A stretch of DNA of 64,000 nucleotides from Brevibacterium sp. JSBI002 (lineage in GTDB: Bacteria; Actinomycetota; Actinomycetes; Actinomycetales; Brevibacteriaceae), in contig NZ_CP110341.1 of the NCBI RefSeq assembly GCF_026013965.1, positions 1,116,001 to 1,180,000 on the forward strand, given 5' to 3'. Numbering within the stretch: the stretch's first letter is position 1; every line of letters begins with the position of its first letter. The notes beneath the pieces are model-generated. The model ran no database searches. It was not told where the DNA came from and saw nothing but the letters and a program-made list of their open reading frames with translations. This document shows positions 8,692-24,247 of this stretch, in pieces. Made by a program: the position numbers and the translations under genes.

Positions 8692-9741
8692 GTGGCGAAG
8701 AAGAAACCCGAAGACGGGCCGCTCAACCTCACCCCGGATATGCTCCACACCGCTGCGCGGGTGGAGGACCGGTTCAACGGCTGGATCCAGAATCGGGCCA
8801 CCGACCACGCCTACCATCGCACCGTCATCGCCTACGACACCTATGGCGGGACCGGTTGGGTGCGGGTGCTCGGCCGCTTGGTGCTCACCCCGAACGGTCA
8901 GCCGGCCGCCGATGTCCACGCGAGCATCCGCGGGTGGAAGTCCTTCGTCAGTGTGCCTCTGCCCAATGACACCGCCTGGGTGCGCGTGAACGACGAAGAG
9001 CATATGGTCACCTCCGATCGCGGAGGCATCATCGACACCGTGATCCCCGGAGACTTCGAACCGGGAGAGACCGAGATCGAACTGTGGACCGACGGCTCGC
9101 TCGTCGACTCGGCAGCCGTGCGCATCATCGGTGAGGACTCGACCTTCGGCATCATCTCCGATATCGACGACACGGTCATGGTCACATCGCTGCCGCGTCC
9201 CTTCCTTGCCGCGTGGAACACCTTCGTCCTCAGCGAGCACGCGCGGTCCCCGGTGGCGGGAATGGCTGTGCTCTATGACCGGATCACGTTCATGCGCCCG
9301 GACACTCCGATGGTCTATCTGTCGACGGGGGCATGGAACTCTGCGCTGACACTCAAGCGCTTCCTCTCCCGCAATCTCTATCCGATGGGTCCGCTGCTGC
9401 TTACCGACTGGGGGCCGACGACGACTCGGGTGTTCCGGTCGGGCAAGGAGCACAAACGCAATTCGCTGGAACGTCTGGCCAGGGAGTTCCCGTGGATGAA
9501 GTGGCTGCTCATCGGTGACGACGGGCAGAACGACGAGGAGATCTATGGGGAGTTCGTCGAGAACCACCCGAAGAACGTTGCGGCTGTCGCGATCCGACAG
9601 CTCACCGTCGGTGAGGCCGTGTGGGCCGGCGGACGGTCGAAGCGCCACGGTCGGGGCCAGGGCGTGCCGTGGATCTACGCCCCGGACGGTGCCGGTCTGG
9701 CTTCCCGTCTGACGGAACGAGGAATCATCTCGACGATCTGA
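8692..9741 (+). CDS. App1-family phosphatidate phosphatase-like protein
   Basis: A 349-residue protein with the APP1 catalytic domain (DUF2183). The HAD-like motif DIDDTV starts at Asp157. A conserved downstream pattern MVYLSTGAWNSALTLKRFLSRN follows, then the PMGPLLLTDWGPT block and GDDGQNDEEIYGEFVENHP, which carries the C-terminal acidic motif. Yeast App1 is a Mg-dependent phosphatidate phosphatase; the bacterial substrate is unknown. The GTG start lies 2 bp after the trpS stop. No signal peptide is visible, so it should be cytoplasmic. A palindromic repeat follows the gene. Confidence 0.85.
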   Translation: MAKKKPEDGPLNLTPDMLHTAARVEDRFNGWIQNRATDHAYHRTVIAYDTYGGTGWVRVLGRLVLTPNGQPAADVHASIRGWKSFVSVPLPNDTAWVRVNDEEHMVTSDRGGIIDTVIPGDFEPGETEIELWTDGSLVDSAAVRIIGEDSTFGIISDIDDTVMVTSLPRPFLAAWNTFVLSEHARSPVAGMAVLYDRITFMRPDTPMVYLSTGAWNSALTLKRFLSRNLYPMGPLLLTDWGPTTTRVFRSGKEHKRNSLERLAREFPWMKWLLIGDDGQNDEEIYGEFVENHPKNVAAVAIRQLTVGEAVWAGGRSKRHGRGQGVPWIYAPDGAGLASRLTERGIISTI

Positions 9742-9755
9742 CCGGAACCTCACCG

Positions 9756-9810
9756 CTACCTGACGGCGGCCCAGCAACCTCGCGCGAGTTGCTGGGCCGC
9801 CGTCAGGTAG
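9756..9810. repeat. 56-bp palindromic repeat, copy 2 (55 bp)
   Basis: Same arms as copy 1 (CTACCTGACGG / CCGTCAGGTAG), but one G is missing from the right arm near the centre (CGAGTTGC instead of CGAGGTTGC). It lies between the convergent ends of the App1-like gene and the nitronate monooxygenase gene. The right flank CAATTGGGG resembles those of copies 3 and 4. Confidence 0.9.
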
Positions 9811-9849
9811 CAATTGGGGCTGAGGTGGTCTTTGAGGCGCTCGGTCGGA

Positions 9850-10821
9850 TCAGCCCAGCTGCGCCTGCAGCTGCTGCTTCGCCTCGTCGAACTGAGCGGC
9901 GAAGGTCTCGACGAGCTCGGCGGTTGTGCGCTGCTGGCCGAGTGCACCGATGCCCTGTCCCGAGCCCCAGATGTCCTTCCAAGCCTTCGAATCCGAACCC
10001 GAAGATGAGCTGAAGTCCATCTTCGTGGGATCGGCGTCGGGCAGATTGTCCGGGTCGAGGCCCGAGGCGACGATGGACCCGCGCAGGTAGTTGCCCTTCA
10101 CGCCGGTGAAGTAATTCGAGTACACGACGTCGTCGGCGCCGGATTCGACGATCATCGACCGATAGTCGTCGACGACATTCGCCTCGGGCGTGGACAGGAA
10201 GGCCGAGCCGATGTAGGCGAAATCGGCACCAGCGGCCAGTGCCGCAAGGATCGAACGGCCGTGGGCGATGGCGCCCGACAGCAGCAGGGGACCATCGAAC
10301 CAGGACCGGATCTCCTGGACCAGGGCGAACGGCGACTGCGCCCCGGCGTGCCCGCCGGCCCCGGCGGCCACGGCGATGACGCCGTCGGCGCCCTTCTCGA
10401 CGGCCTTGTTGGCGAAGCGGTTGTTGATGACGTCGTGAAGGACGACGCCGCCGTAGGAATGGACCGCTTCGTTGACCTCTTCACGGGCACCGAGCGAGGT
10501 GATGACGATCGGCACTTGGTGGCGGACCACCTCGGAGAGGTCCTCCTCGAGGCGATTGTTCGATCGGTGGACGATGAGGTTGACCGCGAACGGAGCGGCC
10601 GGCTGCTGCGGATTCGCCGCAGTGTGGGCGGCGTTCGACTCGGAGATCTCATCGAGCCAGTCGGTCAGCTGCGAGGCCGGACGGGCGTTCAGCGACGGGA
10701 AGGACCCAACGATCCCCGCCTGGCACTGGGCCTTGACCAATTCGGGCCCCGAGGCGATGAACATGGGGGAGCCGACGACGGGCAGACGGAGTTGGGAGCG
10801 CAGATCGGTGAAGCTTGTCAC
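9850..10821 (-). CDS. Nitronate monooxygenase (2-nitropropane dioxygenase family)
   Basis: A 323-residue FMN-dependent TIM-barrel protein of the nitronate monooxygenase family, which oxidises alkyl nitronates such as propionate-3-nitronate. Recognisable parts are the N-terminal LPVVGSPMFIASGPELVKAQ, the phosphate-binding region GADGVIAVAAGAGGHAGAQ, and AIAHGRSILAALAAGADFAYIGSAF near the C-terminal FMN site. The start is a GTG at 10821 with AAGGAGG 4 nt upstream; an in-frame ATG 27 nt earlier lies before that site. It is probably a single gene between the convergent App1 gene and the enoyl-CoA hydratase operon. The physiological substrate is not known. Confidence 0.88.
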   Translation of the reverse strand: MTSFTDLRSQLRLPVVGSPMFIASGPELVKAQCQAGIVGSFPSLNARPASQLTDWLDEISESNAAHTAANPQQPAAPFAVNLIVHRSNNRLEEDLSEVVRHQVPIVITSLGAREEVNEAVHSYGGVVLHDVINNRFANKAVEKGADGVIAVAAGAGGHAGAQSPFALVQEIRSWFDGPLLLSGAIAHGRSILAALAAGADFAYIGSAFLSTPEANVVDDYRSMIVESGADDVVYSNYFTGVKGNYLRGSIVASGLDPDNLPDADPTKMDFSSSSGSDSKAWKDIWGSGQGIGALGQQRTTAELVETFAAQFDEAKQQLQAQLG

Positions 10822-10935
10822 GGTGCCTCCTTGCGAAGTTGAATGCATACACTCACTCTAACCGAACGATTGTTAAATGCGATACGGAACACATTGTCTT
10901 TTGTCTCCTGGTCCGCATTTCGGCTGGTCAGACGA

Positions 10936-10971
10936 CGAAGGCGCAGACTGTTGGAGGAGTCTGCGCCTTCG
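10936..10971 (-). terminator. Terminator of the valine/acyl-CoA operon
   Basis: The perfect stem CGAAGGCGCAGACT/AGTCTGCGCCTTCG has an 8-nt loop. It starts about 20 bp beyond the enoyl-CoA hydratase stop and upstream of the nitronate monooxygenase promoter. Confidence 0.8.
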
Positions 10972-10990
10972 GCAATCATAAGGAATTTGA

Positions 10991-11767
10991 TCAGGAATCC
11001 GTGAAGTTCGGGTCCCGCTTCTCGACGAAGGCGGCCATGCCCTCGGTCTGATCATTCGTGGCCAGGGACGAATGGAAGAGTCGGCGCTCGTAGCGCAGTC
11101 CCTGCTCCAGGGTCGTCTCGAATGCGGTGTTCACCGCTTCCTTGACCATCGCCGAGGCGATGCGGGACTTCGACGCGATCGTCTGCGCGATCTCGTTCGC
11201 TGTATCCAGGAGCGCTTCGGGTTCGACGATGCGAGCGACGAGTCCGGAACGTTCGGCCTCCTCGGCGCCCATCATCCGGCCTGTCAGGCACATGTCCATG
11301 GCCTTGGCCTTGCCGATGGCGCGGGTCAGCCGCTGTGATCCGCCCATGCCCGGGAGCACACCGAGGTTGATCTCGGGCTGTCCGAACTTCGCCTTCGTCG
11401 ATGCGATGAGGATGTCGCCCATCATCGCCAGTTCGCAGCCGCCGCCCAGGGCGTAGCCGCCGACTGCGGTGATGACCGGCTTGCGCACATCGGTCAGCCG
11501 GGTCCACCCGGCGAACCAGTCGGCCTTATACGCGGTCGAGAAGTCGAGGCTCGACATCTCCTTGATATCTGCGCCGGCGGCGAAGGCCTTCTCGCTGCCG
11601 GTGATGATGATCGCCTTGATCGAATCATCTGCGTCGTAGGCCGTCGCGGCATCTGTGATGTCGGTGAGCACCTGCAGATTGAGCGCGTTGAGCGCCTTCG
11701 GTCGGTTGATCGTGATGGTGGCGACGCCATCGGCGACGTCGGTGAGGATGGTTTCGAATTCGCTCAT
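10991..11767 (-). CDS. Enoyl-CoA hydratase
   Basis: A 258-residue crotonase-fold enzyme that hydrates 2-enoyl-CoA esters. It shows the oxyanion-hole segment [13 protein letters not shown], the second glycine-rich segment [16 protein letters not shown], and [20 protein letters not shown] with the catalytic Glu region, then [12 protein letters not shown]. The ATG overlaps the stop of the preceding hydrolase gene by 4 nt, so it is the last gene of a three-gene operon. In valine catabolism it would hydrate methacrylyl-CoA to 3-hydroxyisobutyryl-CoA, directly before the hydrolase. General short-chain fatty-acid oxidation is also possible. Confidence 0.93.
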   Translation of the reverse strand: MSEFETILTDVADGVATITINRPKALNALNLQVLTDITDAATAYDADDSIKAIIITGSEKAFAAGADIKEMSSLDFSTAYKADWFAGWTRLTDVRKPVITAVGGYALGGGCELAMMGDILIASTKAKFGQPEINLGVLPGMGGSQRLTRAIGKAKAMDMCLTGRMMGAEEAERSGLVARIVEPEALLDTANEIAQTIASKSRIASAMVKEAVNTAFETTLEQGLRYERRLFHSSLATNDQTEGMAAFVEKRDPNFTDS

Positions 11768-12819
11768 GAGAACACCTTGTCTTCGTGGTCGGTGGTGAGG
11801 ATGGACTGAACCTGTTCGTCGGTGACCTCGGCCAGCGAGGCGGGACTCCACTGCGGGTTGCGGTCCTTGTCGATGACCTGCGCGCGGATGCCTTCCTTGA
11901 GGTCCGGCAGGCCGGTGAGAGTGACGGCGACCCGGTAGTCCTGTTCGAGGACGTCGGCCAGGGTCATCGATGCGGCGTTCCGGACCGCAGCCAGGGTCAC
12001 CTTCACCGAGGTGGGTGACTTCGTGCCGATGAGCCGGGCGGTGGCCTGGGCATCGGGGTTCTCGTGCGCGGCGAGAGCTGCGACGATGGCTTCGGCGTCG
12101 TCTCCGGCGTAGCAGGCGTTGATCCAGTCGGCCGCCTCGGCGAGTTCGTTGTCCGGAACGTCGGTCGAATACCGGCCGATGACCGAGTCGAGGTCCTCAC
12201 CGGCGGTGAGGTCAGCGATGAGATAGGGGATCTGCGCGTCGGGGACGAAATGATCGGCGAGGCCGAGGGTGATCGCGGCGCCGGCTCCGATGGGCTGCCC
12301 GGTCAGCGCAAGGTGGGTGCCGAGCTCTCCGGGGGCGTTGGCCAACAGGTGGGTGCCGCCGACGTCGGGGAAGAGCCCGATTCCGGTCTCGGGCATTCCG
12401 ACCTTCGTCGAATCGGTGACGATGCGGTGCGATCCGTGTCCGGAGATGCCGACGCCTCCGCCCATCGTGATGCCGTTCATGATGACGACGTAGGGCTTGG
12501 GGAACTCGGAGATCGCGAAGTTCATCTTGTATTCGCGGTTCCAGAATCTCGCGTTCTCGTCGCTGCCGGCCACGATGTCGTTGTATACGGCCTTGATGTC
12601 GCCGCCAGCGCACAGACCGCGTTCGCCGCGACCGGTGACGAGGACGAGCTTGACCGCATCGTCGTCGCGCCAACCATTGAGGGCTTCGTCGATGGCGCCC
12701 ACCATGTCCTGGCTGAGCGCATTGATCAGCTTCGGTCGATTGAGTTCGATTCGGCCGACCCCGTTGGATACCGAGGTGATGACGGAGGCGTCCGCCTGCT
12801 CTGCCGAAGGTTCTGTCAT
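11764..12819 (-). CDS. 3-hydroxyisobutyryl-CoA hydrolase
   Basis: A 351-residue crotonase-superfamily protein of the HIBCH type, longer than a plain enoyl-CoA hydratase. Typical features are [15 protein letters not shown], the glycine-rich [19 protein letters not shown] and the long [18 protein letters not shown] block. The C-terminal domain has [30 protein letters not shown] and [16 protein letters not shown]. It releases 3-hydroxyisobutyrate from its CoA ester in valine breakdown. It follows the acyl-CoA dehydrogenase by one base and overlaps the hydratase by 4 nt, a tight operon for consecutive steps. Confidence 0.93.
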   Translation of the reverse strand: MTEPSAEQADASVITSVSNGVGRIELNRPKLINALSQDMVGAIDEALNGWRDDDAVKLVLVTGRGERGLCAGGDIKAVYNDIVAGSDENARFWNREYKMNFAISEFPKPYVVIMNGITMGGGVGISGHGSHRIVTDSTKVGMPETGIGLFPDVGGTHLLANAPGELGTHLALTGQPIGAGAAITLGLADHFVPDAQIPYLIADLTAGEDLDSVIGRYSTDVPDNELAEAADWINACYAGDDAEAIVAALAAHENPDAQATARLIGTKSPTSVKVTLAAVRNAASMTLADVLEQDYRVAVTLTGLPDLKEGIRAQVIDKDRNPQWSPASLAEVTDEQVQSILTTDHEDKVFS

Positions 12820-12820
12820 A

Positions 12821-13987
12821 TCAGCCCACTCCTGTGCTCTTGCGCGAGATGATCACGCGCATGATTTCGTTGGTGCCTTCCAGAATCTGGTGGACTCGCA
12901 GGTCACGCACCAGCTTCTCAATTCCATACTCTGTCAGATAGCCGTAGCCGCCGTGCAACTGGAGTGCCCTGTTCGCGACATCGAAACCGGTGTCGGTGGC
13001 CTTGAGCTTGGCCATGGCCGAGAGCAGAGATGTGTTCGGATCGCCTGCGTCGTAGGCGCTCGCGGCCCGCCACAGCAGGGAGCGAGCACCCTCGAGGTCG
13101 GCCTGCATCTGAGCGACCTCGAAGCGCAGAGCCTGGAATCCGGAGAGCTCGGTACCGAAGGCCTGGCGCTCACCCATATAGGCGATGGCCTTCTCGAGCG
13201 CGGCCTGACCGCCGCCGAGCGAGCAGGCGCCGATGTTGAGACGTCCGCCGTCGAGTCCGGACATTGCGATCTTGAAGCCTTGGCCGGGCGCGCCGAGCAT
13301 GTTCTCCTTCGGAACCCGCACGTTCTCCATGATCACCTGTCGGGTCGGCTGTGCGCGCCAGCCCATCTTCTGCTCATTGGGGCCGAAGCTCAGACCCTCC
13401 ATACCCTTCTCGAGGATGAAGGCGGAGATTCCACGCGCTCCGTCCTGGCCTGTGCGGGCCATGACGAGGTAGGTATCCGAGGTGCCGGCGCCGGAGATGA
13501 ACTGCTTGACTCCGTTGAGCACATAGTGGTCGCCGTCCTCACGGGCGGAGGTGCGCAGGGCGGCCGCATCGGAGCCGGCATTGGGCTCGGTCAGGCAGTA
13601 GCTGCCGAGGTGCTCCATGGAGACGAGCTTCTCGAGGTACGTCGTCTTCTGCTCGTAGTTGCCGAACTTGTCGATCATCCACGCGACCATGTTGTGGATG
13701 GAGATATAGGCGGCGACGGAGGGGCATCCGGTCGACATCGCTTCGAAGATCAGCGCTGCGTCCATCCGGCCCATTCCGGTTCCGCCGGACTCCTCACTGA
13801 CGTAGATGCCGCCCATTCCGAGTTCGGCAGACTTCCTGATGACGTCGACGGGGAAGAAGTGTTCGGCGTCCCATTGGAGGGCGTGTGGGGCGACTTCGGT
13901 ATCGGCGAACTCACGCACCATCCCGGCGACGGTCTGCTGTTCGTCGGTGAGACCGAAAGGTAGGGCAGCGGCTGTACTGCGGGACAT
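12821..13987 (-). CDS. Acyl-CoA dehydrogenase (probably isobutyryl-CoA)
   Basis: A 388-residue FAD-dependent acyl-CoA dehydrogenase, first gene of the operon. Signature 1 is YCLTEPNAGSDAAALRTSA; the C-terminal region is YGYLTEYGIEKLVRDLRVHQ followed by ILEGTNEIMR with the catalytic Glu. The start is at MSRSTAAAL, which follows GGAGGATTC; the upstream in-frame extension is unsupported. Together with the hydrolase and hydratase it makes up the valine branch from isobutyryl-CoA to 3-hydroxyisobutyrate. Substrate preference is inferred from that context. A MarR gene lies 134 bp upstream on the same strand, and a palindrome precedes this promoter. Confidence 0.92.
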   Translation of the reverse strand: MSRSTAAALPFGLTDEQQTVAGMVREFADTEVAPHALQWDAEHFFPVDVIRKSAELGMGGIYVSEESGGTGMGRMDAALIFEAMSTGCPSVAAYISIHNMVAWMIDKFGNYEQKTTYLEKLVSMEHLGSYCLTEPNAGSDAAALRTSAREDGDHYVLNGVKQFISGAGTSDTYLVMARTGQDGARGISAFILEKGMEGLSFGPNEQKMGWRAQPTRQVIMENVRVPKENMLGAPGQGFKIAMSGLDGGRLNIGACSLGGGQAALEKAIAYMGERQAFGTELSGFQALRFEVAQMQADLEGARSLLWRAASAYDAGDPNTSLLSAMAKLKATDTGFDVANRALQLHGGYGYLTEYGIEKLVRDLRVHQILEGTNEIMRVIISRKSTGVG

Positions 13988-14042
13988 GAATCCTCCAAGA
14001 ATCGGACGCGTATTCGGTGATCGACACCACGATACGTCCATA

Positions 14043-14062
14043 TTACTTGGACATCCAACTAA
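14043..14062 (-). promoter_or_regulatory. Candidate MarR operator upstream of the valine operon
   Basis: A 20-bp palindrome with half-sites TTAsTTGGA and TCCAAsTAA (s = G or C) around a 2-bp centre. It lies 56-75 bp upstream of the acyl-CoA dehydrogenase ATG and overlaps a plausible -35 (TTGGAT). The adjacent MarR-family gene makes it a likely operator. Confidence 0.5.
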
Positions 14063-14121
14063 TTTCTCGCCGAGGTGGCCCCGGTGGACGATGGTCCGTT
14101 CAGCGGCCGGCTTCGGTCGGC

Positions 14122-14637
14122 TCAGGCGCCGGGTTCGAGTCCTGAGCGCAGCGTTTCGAGATGGGGGAGCAGTGAATCGAGGTCGATCCCGGCGAAATCG
14201 GGGGAGGAGAAGACCTCGGCGTTGAGTGCCTTCGTCGCCTGAGCGGCAAGCTCGCGACCGGCGTCGGTGAGGTCGACGAGCGTCGTCCGGCGATCGTCGG
14301 GGTGGCTGCGTCTGGCGACGAGGCCGGCCTTCTCGAGGCGGTCGACGGAGTTCGTCGTCGAGGTCGCATGCACCTGCAGGCGAGAGGAGATCTTCGACAT
14401 CGGCAGAGTCCCGGCTCGTGTGAAAGACAGGAGAGTGAGGACTTCATAGCGGGAGAACGTCAGCGCAAAGGGCTTGAGAGCGGCATCGACTCGAGCCAGG
14501 AACAGCTGATGGATCCTCATTACTGAGATCACTGTCGTCATTCCGTCGGCTGCGTCGTCCCATCCATGGGCCAGCCATTGCCGACGGGACTCTTCGATCG
14601 GGTCGAACACCGCCCCTGTATTCTCTTCTGCCGCCAT
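14122..14637 (-). CDS. MarR-family transcriptional regulator
   Basis: A 171-residue winged-helix regulator. The DNA-binding core is YEVLTLLSFTRAGTLPMSKISSRLQVHATSTTNSVDRLEKAGLVARR, then the wing HPDDRRTTLVDLTDAG, as in MarR proteins. It sits directly upstream of the valine/acyl-CoA operon on the same strand and is likely to control it in response to an acyl-CoA or acid ligand. The start was set at MAAEENT: a TACACT box ends 7 nt before this ATG, which suggests a leaderless message. It is divergent from the SRAP gene, whose ATG lies 34 bp away. Confidence 0.9.
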   Translation of the reverse strand: MAAEENTGAVFDPIEESRRQWLAHGWDDAADGMTTVISVMRIHQLFLARVDAALKPFALTFSRYEVLTLLSFTRAGTLPMSKISSRLQVHATSTTNSVDRLEKAGLVARRSHPDDRRTTLVDLTDAGRELAAQATKALNAEVFSSPDFAGIDLDSLLPHLETLRSGLEPGA

Positions 14638-14644
14638 TGTCGAC

Positions 14645-14650
14645 AGTGTA
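14645..14650 (-). promoter_or_regulatory. -10 box of marR, leaderless
   Basis: TACACT on the minus strand with 7 nt to the MarR ATG at 14637. Confidence 0.5.
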
Positions 14651-14671
14651 GTGAAGTGAGAAGATGGGCGC

Positions 14672-15364
14672 ATGTGCGGTCGACTCAATATGTCTCTCGA
14701 TCCGGCAGATCTCGCTGATGAGCTGCGGTTGGATGTCGTCTCCTATGACTACGCGCCGCGCTTCAATGTGCCCCCGGGGTCATTCGTGCCGATAGTCGTC
14801 GAACGACTCGACGAGGATGGACAGCTGCACCGCCGTCTCGAAACCGCCTCCTGGGGGCTGGTGCCGGCGTGGGCGAAGGATCCGAAGATCGGCTTCAAGG
14901 CGTTCAACGCCCGTTCCGAGACAGTGCTCGAGAAGCCGATGTTCCGGCAGGCCATCCGACGTCGTCGCTGTGCTCTGCCGATCCCGGGGTACTACGAATG
15001 GGAGAACACAGAAGACGGCAAGCAGCCGTGGATGATGACCGCTGCCGGCGAGGATCCCCTCTTTATGGCGGGACTCTTCGAGTTCTGGAAACAGCCGGAT
15101 GAGACCTGGTTGGTCTCTACGATGATCCTCACTATGGAGTCCGCGGGGCACCTCAGCGATGTCCACCATCGGATGCCCGTGTTCCTCGGGCGCGACCAGA
15201 TCGGTGACTGGATCGACCCCGGAGTCCTGACGAACGATGTGCCGGGCCTGCTGGCGACAACCCTCGACCAGGTTGATCCCGCCAGCGTCACTCGACACAA
15301 GGTCGGCAAAGCGGTCGGAAACGTCCGCAACGATTCTCCGGAACTCGCCGAACCCGTGGCGTAG
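14672..15364 (+). CDS. SOS response-associated peptidase family protein (SRAP/YedK)
   Basis: A 230-residue SRAP-domain protein like E. coli YedK and human HMCES. The catalytic Cys2 directly follows the start Met (MCGRLNMS). The other active-site elements are also seen: Asn in AFNARSET, Glu in IPGYYEWENTEDGK and His in VHHRMPVFL. SRAP proteins crosslink to abasic sites in single-stranded DNA and shield them during replication. The start codon cannot be moved because Cys2 must be exposed. Its 5' end lies within 35 bp of the divergent marR start. The ribosomal RNA operon follows. Confidence 0.93.
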   Translation: MCGRLNMSLDPADLADELRLDVVSYDYAPRFNVPPGSFVPIVVERLDEDGQLHRRLETASWGLVPAWAKDPKIGFKAFNARSETVLEKPMFRQAIRRRRCALPIPGYYEWENTEDGKQPWMMTAAGEDPLFMAGLFEFWKQPDETWLVSTMILTMESAGHLSDVHHRMPVFLGRDQIGDWIDPGVLTNDVPGLLATTLDQVDPASVTRHKVGKAVGNVRNDSPELAEPVA

Positions 15365-15450
15365 GTCTCTCTTAACGCTGTGCGGAGAAGACTTTCCCCC
15401 GAGATCTGGGGGTTCTTCCGGGTGGGGAAGTGGGCATGTGCGGAGCGGTT

Positions 15451-15479
15451 TTGCAGGTGGCCGAAGATGTGTGTATTGT
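15451..15479 (+). promoter_or_regulatory. rRNA promoter P1
   Basis: TTGCAG and TATTGT are separated by exactly 17 bp, a good fit to a housekeeping sigma promoter, about 450 bp before 16S. Confidence 0.65.
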
Positions 15480-15561
15480 AGTCCAGGTTGCCAGGCCGCA
15501 AGGAACGGCAACAGTCGCTCTGATCGGGAACGATACGGGCAAACCGAAGATGAACTTCGAG

Positions 15562-15590
15562 TTGCGCGGATCAGAACAACCATGTAGAGT
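15562..15590 (+). promoter_or_regulatory. rRNA promoter P2
   Basis: TTGCGC and TAGAGT are separated by exactly 17 bp. It is the promoter nearer to the 16S gene, 111 bp downstream of P1. Confidence 0.65.
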
Positions 15591-15932
15591 GGACATCCGC
15601 TGGCACAGCGAGTCGCAAGACGAAAAGTGCAAACAGAAACTGATACCCCCAGTGAACACACTGTCTTTTTGTGTGGTGTGGTGATGGGTGTGTGTTTGTG
15701 GTTTGAGAATCCAATAGCGTGTTTGTTTGAACAAGTTGTGATGCCAGAACATTTTATTTTCTGGTAAGACAATCATCTGATCGAACATGGTGTCGCCTCG
15801 TGTGGGTGGTTCTTCGCCGAACCTCCCGCATCACATGGGTGGCCTTCGTGTTTGGTCAGTGTTTTTTGGTCAACCTTCTCACCCCGTGAGGGGTTGGCTG
15901 TCTTGCTGGGATTCATTCGTAACATAATTTTT

Positions 15933-20985
<5,053 letters not shown>

Positions 20986-21159
20986 ATTCCAATGTGGGGT
21001 TGGTGTGTGTGAGAGATTGTTTCGTCTTTTCTGGGATGGCTTGAAGAGTTCACACTTTCGGGTGTGCATGTTGTATAAGTTTTTGGTGTTCGCGTTCGCT
21101 GTGCGGTTCTTGGACCACTACCACCCAAACATGGGTTTGGGTGAGTGTGGTTTGTTGGT

Positions 21160-21281
21160 TTTGCGGTGGTGATAGTGGTGGGGAAACGCCCGGTTAACCG
21201 TTCCGATCCCGGTAGCTAAGCCCATTCGCGCTGATGGTACTGCAACTTGGTGGTTGTGGGAGAGTAAGTGACTGCCGCAAT
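21160..21281 (+). rRNA. rrf: 5S ribosomal RNA
   Basis: About 120 nt, with terminal stem TTGCGGTGGT / ACTGCCGCAA and the conserved GGGGAAACGCCCGG and GGTAGCTAAGCCC segments. Last gene of the rRNA operon. Ends are approximate. Confidence 0.93.
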
Positions 21282-21295
21282 ATTTTTTAGTGGTG

Positions 21296-21327
21296 ATGGC
21301 CTCGTCCAACTTTTTGGGCGGGGCCAT
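21296..21327 (+). terminator. Terminator of the rRNA operon
   Basis: Hairpin ATGGCCTCGTCC / GGGCGGGGCCAT (with two G-U pairs) about 15 bp after 5S. A T-run lies in the loop rather than after the stem. The palindromic repeat 40 bp downstream may assist. Confidence 0.6.
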
Positions 21328-21366
21328 TACTGCATTCACGAACGAATGTGGTGGGTGTGCTTGGTG

Positions 21367-21414
21367 CTACCTGACGGGGGCGCAGCTACCTGGCGCCAGG
21401 TTGCTGCGCCCCCG

Positions 21415-21422
<8 letters not shown>
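21367..21422. repeat. 56-bp palindromic repeat, copy 3 (covarying arms)
   Basis: Same outer arms CTACCTGACGG / CCGTCAGGTAG, but two inner base pairs are swapped on both sides (GGGGGCGCAGC with GCTGCGCCCCC instead of GGCGGCCCAGC with GCTGGGCCGCC), so pairing is kept. It lies between the rRNA operon and a convergent acetyltransferase gene, and its right edge supplies the TGA stop of that gene. Confidence 0.9.
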
Positions 21423-23553
<2,131 letters not shown>

Positions 23554-23600
23554 TCGTCTGATCCACCGGCGGTCGAAACTGACGACGAGACCTACAAGAC

Positions 23601-23659
23601 AGACCCTGCTCAGGATCGACGAGTATCTCCCCGAAACTCGATGATCCGGAGCAGGGTCT
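23601..23659. terminator. Bidirectional terminator between gdhA and flavin reductase
   Basis: The long stem pairs AGACCCTGCTC with GAGCAGGGTCT and, inside it, GGATC with GATCC and CGAGT with ACTCG, with an ~11-nt loop. It lies between the convergent gene ends. Confidence 0.8.
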
Positions 23660-23700
23660 CCGTCATACCTGGTGCGGTGGCGCCGAGCCAGATGAGATGG

Positions 23701-24216
23701 TCAGCGTGGTCCGATAGTTCCGTAGCCTTTTCGCCAACGCAGCAGGGGCCGTCTCGTTCCTGCATCGGCGCCTGCCCCCATGGATACCACCTCGCCGACG
23801 ACGAGATTGTGGGTCGCGACCTCGAGAACCTCGGCGAGTTCGAGCTCGAACCAGGCGATCGCCTCGGTGAGCACCGGTTGTCCGGCGTGCGGGGCGGGAA
23901 AAGTATCGATGCCTTTGAGTGATCCGTACAGCGGTTGGCCCGAAGCGCCGAGGCGTTCGGAGATGTCGCGCTGATCGGAGTTGAGCAGCGAGATCGCAAA
24001 GTGGGAACTCGTCTCCAGAGTCTCCATCATCCGTGAGCCCGAATAGACGCTGACCGCCATCGTCGGGGGGTCGTACGACACGTCGAGAAACGAATCGACG
24101 GTGATCGCATGCAGGGCGCTGCCGCGGGTAGCGGAGACCACGGCGACCGCCGCAGCGATGTCGTCACTGAGTTCGCGGTAGCGTTCTGTGAGGGAATCGT
24201 CGTAGGCCTGGTCCAT
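23701..24216 (-). CDS. Flavin reductase-like protein
   Basis: A 171-residue protein of the flavin reductase-like FMN-binding family (split beta-barrel). Typical blocks are AVAVVSATRGSALHAITVDSF, SYDPPTMAVSVYSGSRMMETLE, FAISLLNSDQRDISERLG and a C-terminal PLLRWRKGYGTIG. Members supply reduced flavin to monooxygenases or are small-molecule reductases; no partner oxygenase is next to it. The start was set at MDQAYDD, because a TAGAAT box ends 7 nt before that ATG (leaderless); MRV three codons earlier would lie inside the promoter. It is divergent from the DUF3039 gene with only 31 bp between starts. Confidence 0.88.
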   Translation of the reverse strand: MDQAYDDSLTERYRELSDDIAAAVAVVSATRGSALHAITVDSFLDVSYDPPTMAVSVYSGSRMMETLETSSHFAISLLNSDQRDISERLGASGQPLYGSLKGIDTFPAPHAGQPVLTEAIAWFELELAEVLEVATHNLVVGEVVSMGAGADAGTRRPLLRWRKGYGTIGPR

Positions 24217-24223
24217 GACTCTC

Positions 24224-24241
24224 ATTCTAGGGAACTACAAT
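24224..24241. promoter_or_regulatory. Back-to-back leaderless promoters
   Basis: Minus-strand TAGAAT (24224-24229) lies 7 nt before the flavin reductase ATG. Plus-strand TACAAT (24236-24241) lies 6 nt before the DUF3039 ATG. The -10 boxes are only 6 bp apart, so the two promoters should exclude each other. Confidence 0.55.
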
Positions 24242-24247
24242 GGAGCC

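Larger units (their letters stand above)
15365..15932 (+). promoter_or_regulatory. rRNA operon promoter and leader region
   Basis: This 568-bp stretch has no convincing gene. It holds two promoters (15451 and 15562) and a long transcribed leader. In the leader, a GT-rich tract and GGTTTGAGAATC (about 15700-15711) are repeated in the 16S-23S spacer near 17731, as expected for antitermination or processing signals. A hairpin-forming segment near 15872-15900 precedes the mature 16S 5' end. Confidence 0.75.

Noticed and set aside
23610..23999. Alternative C-terminus of the flavin reductase in another frame
   Set aside because: The annotated frame keeps the family ending PLLRWRKGYGTIG; the other covers the terminator hairpin.
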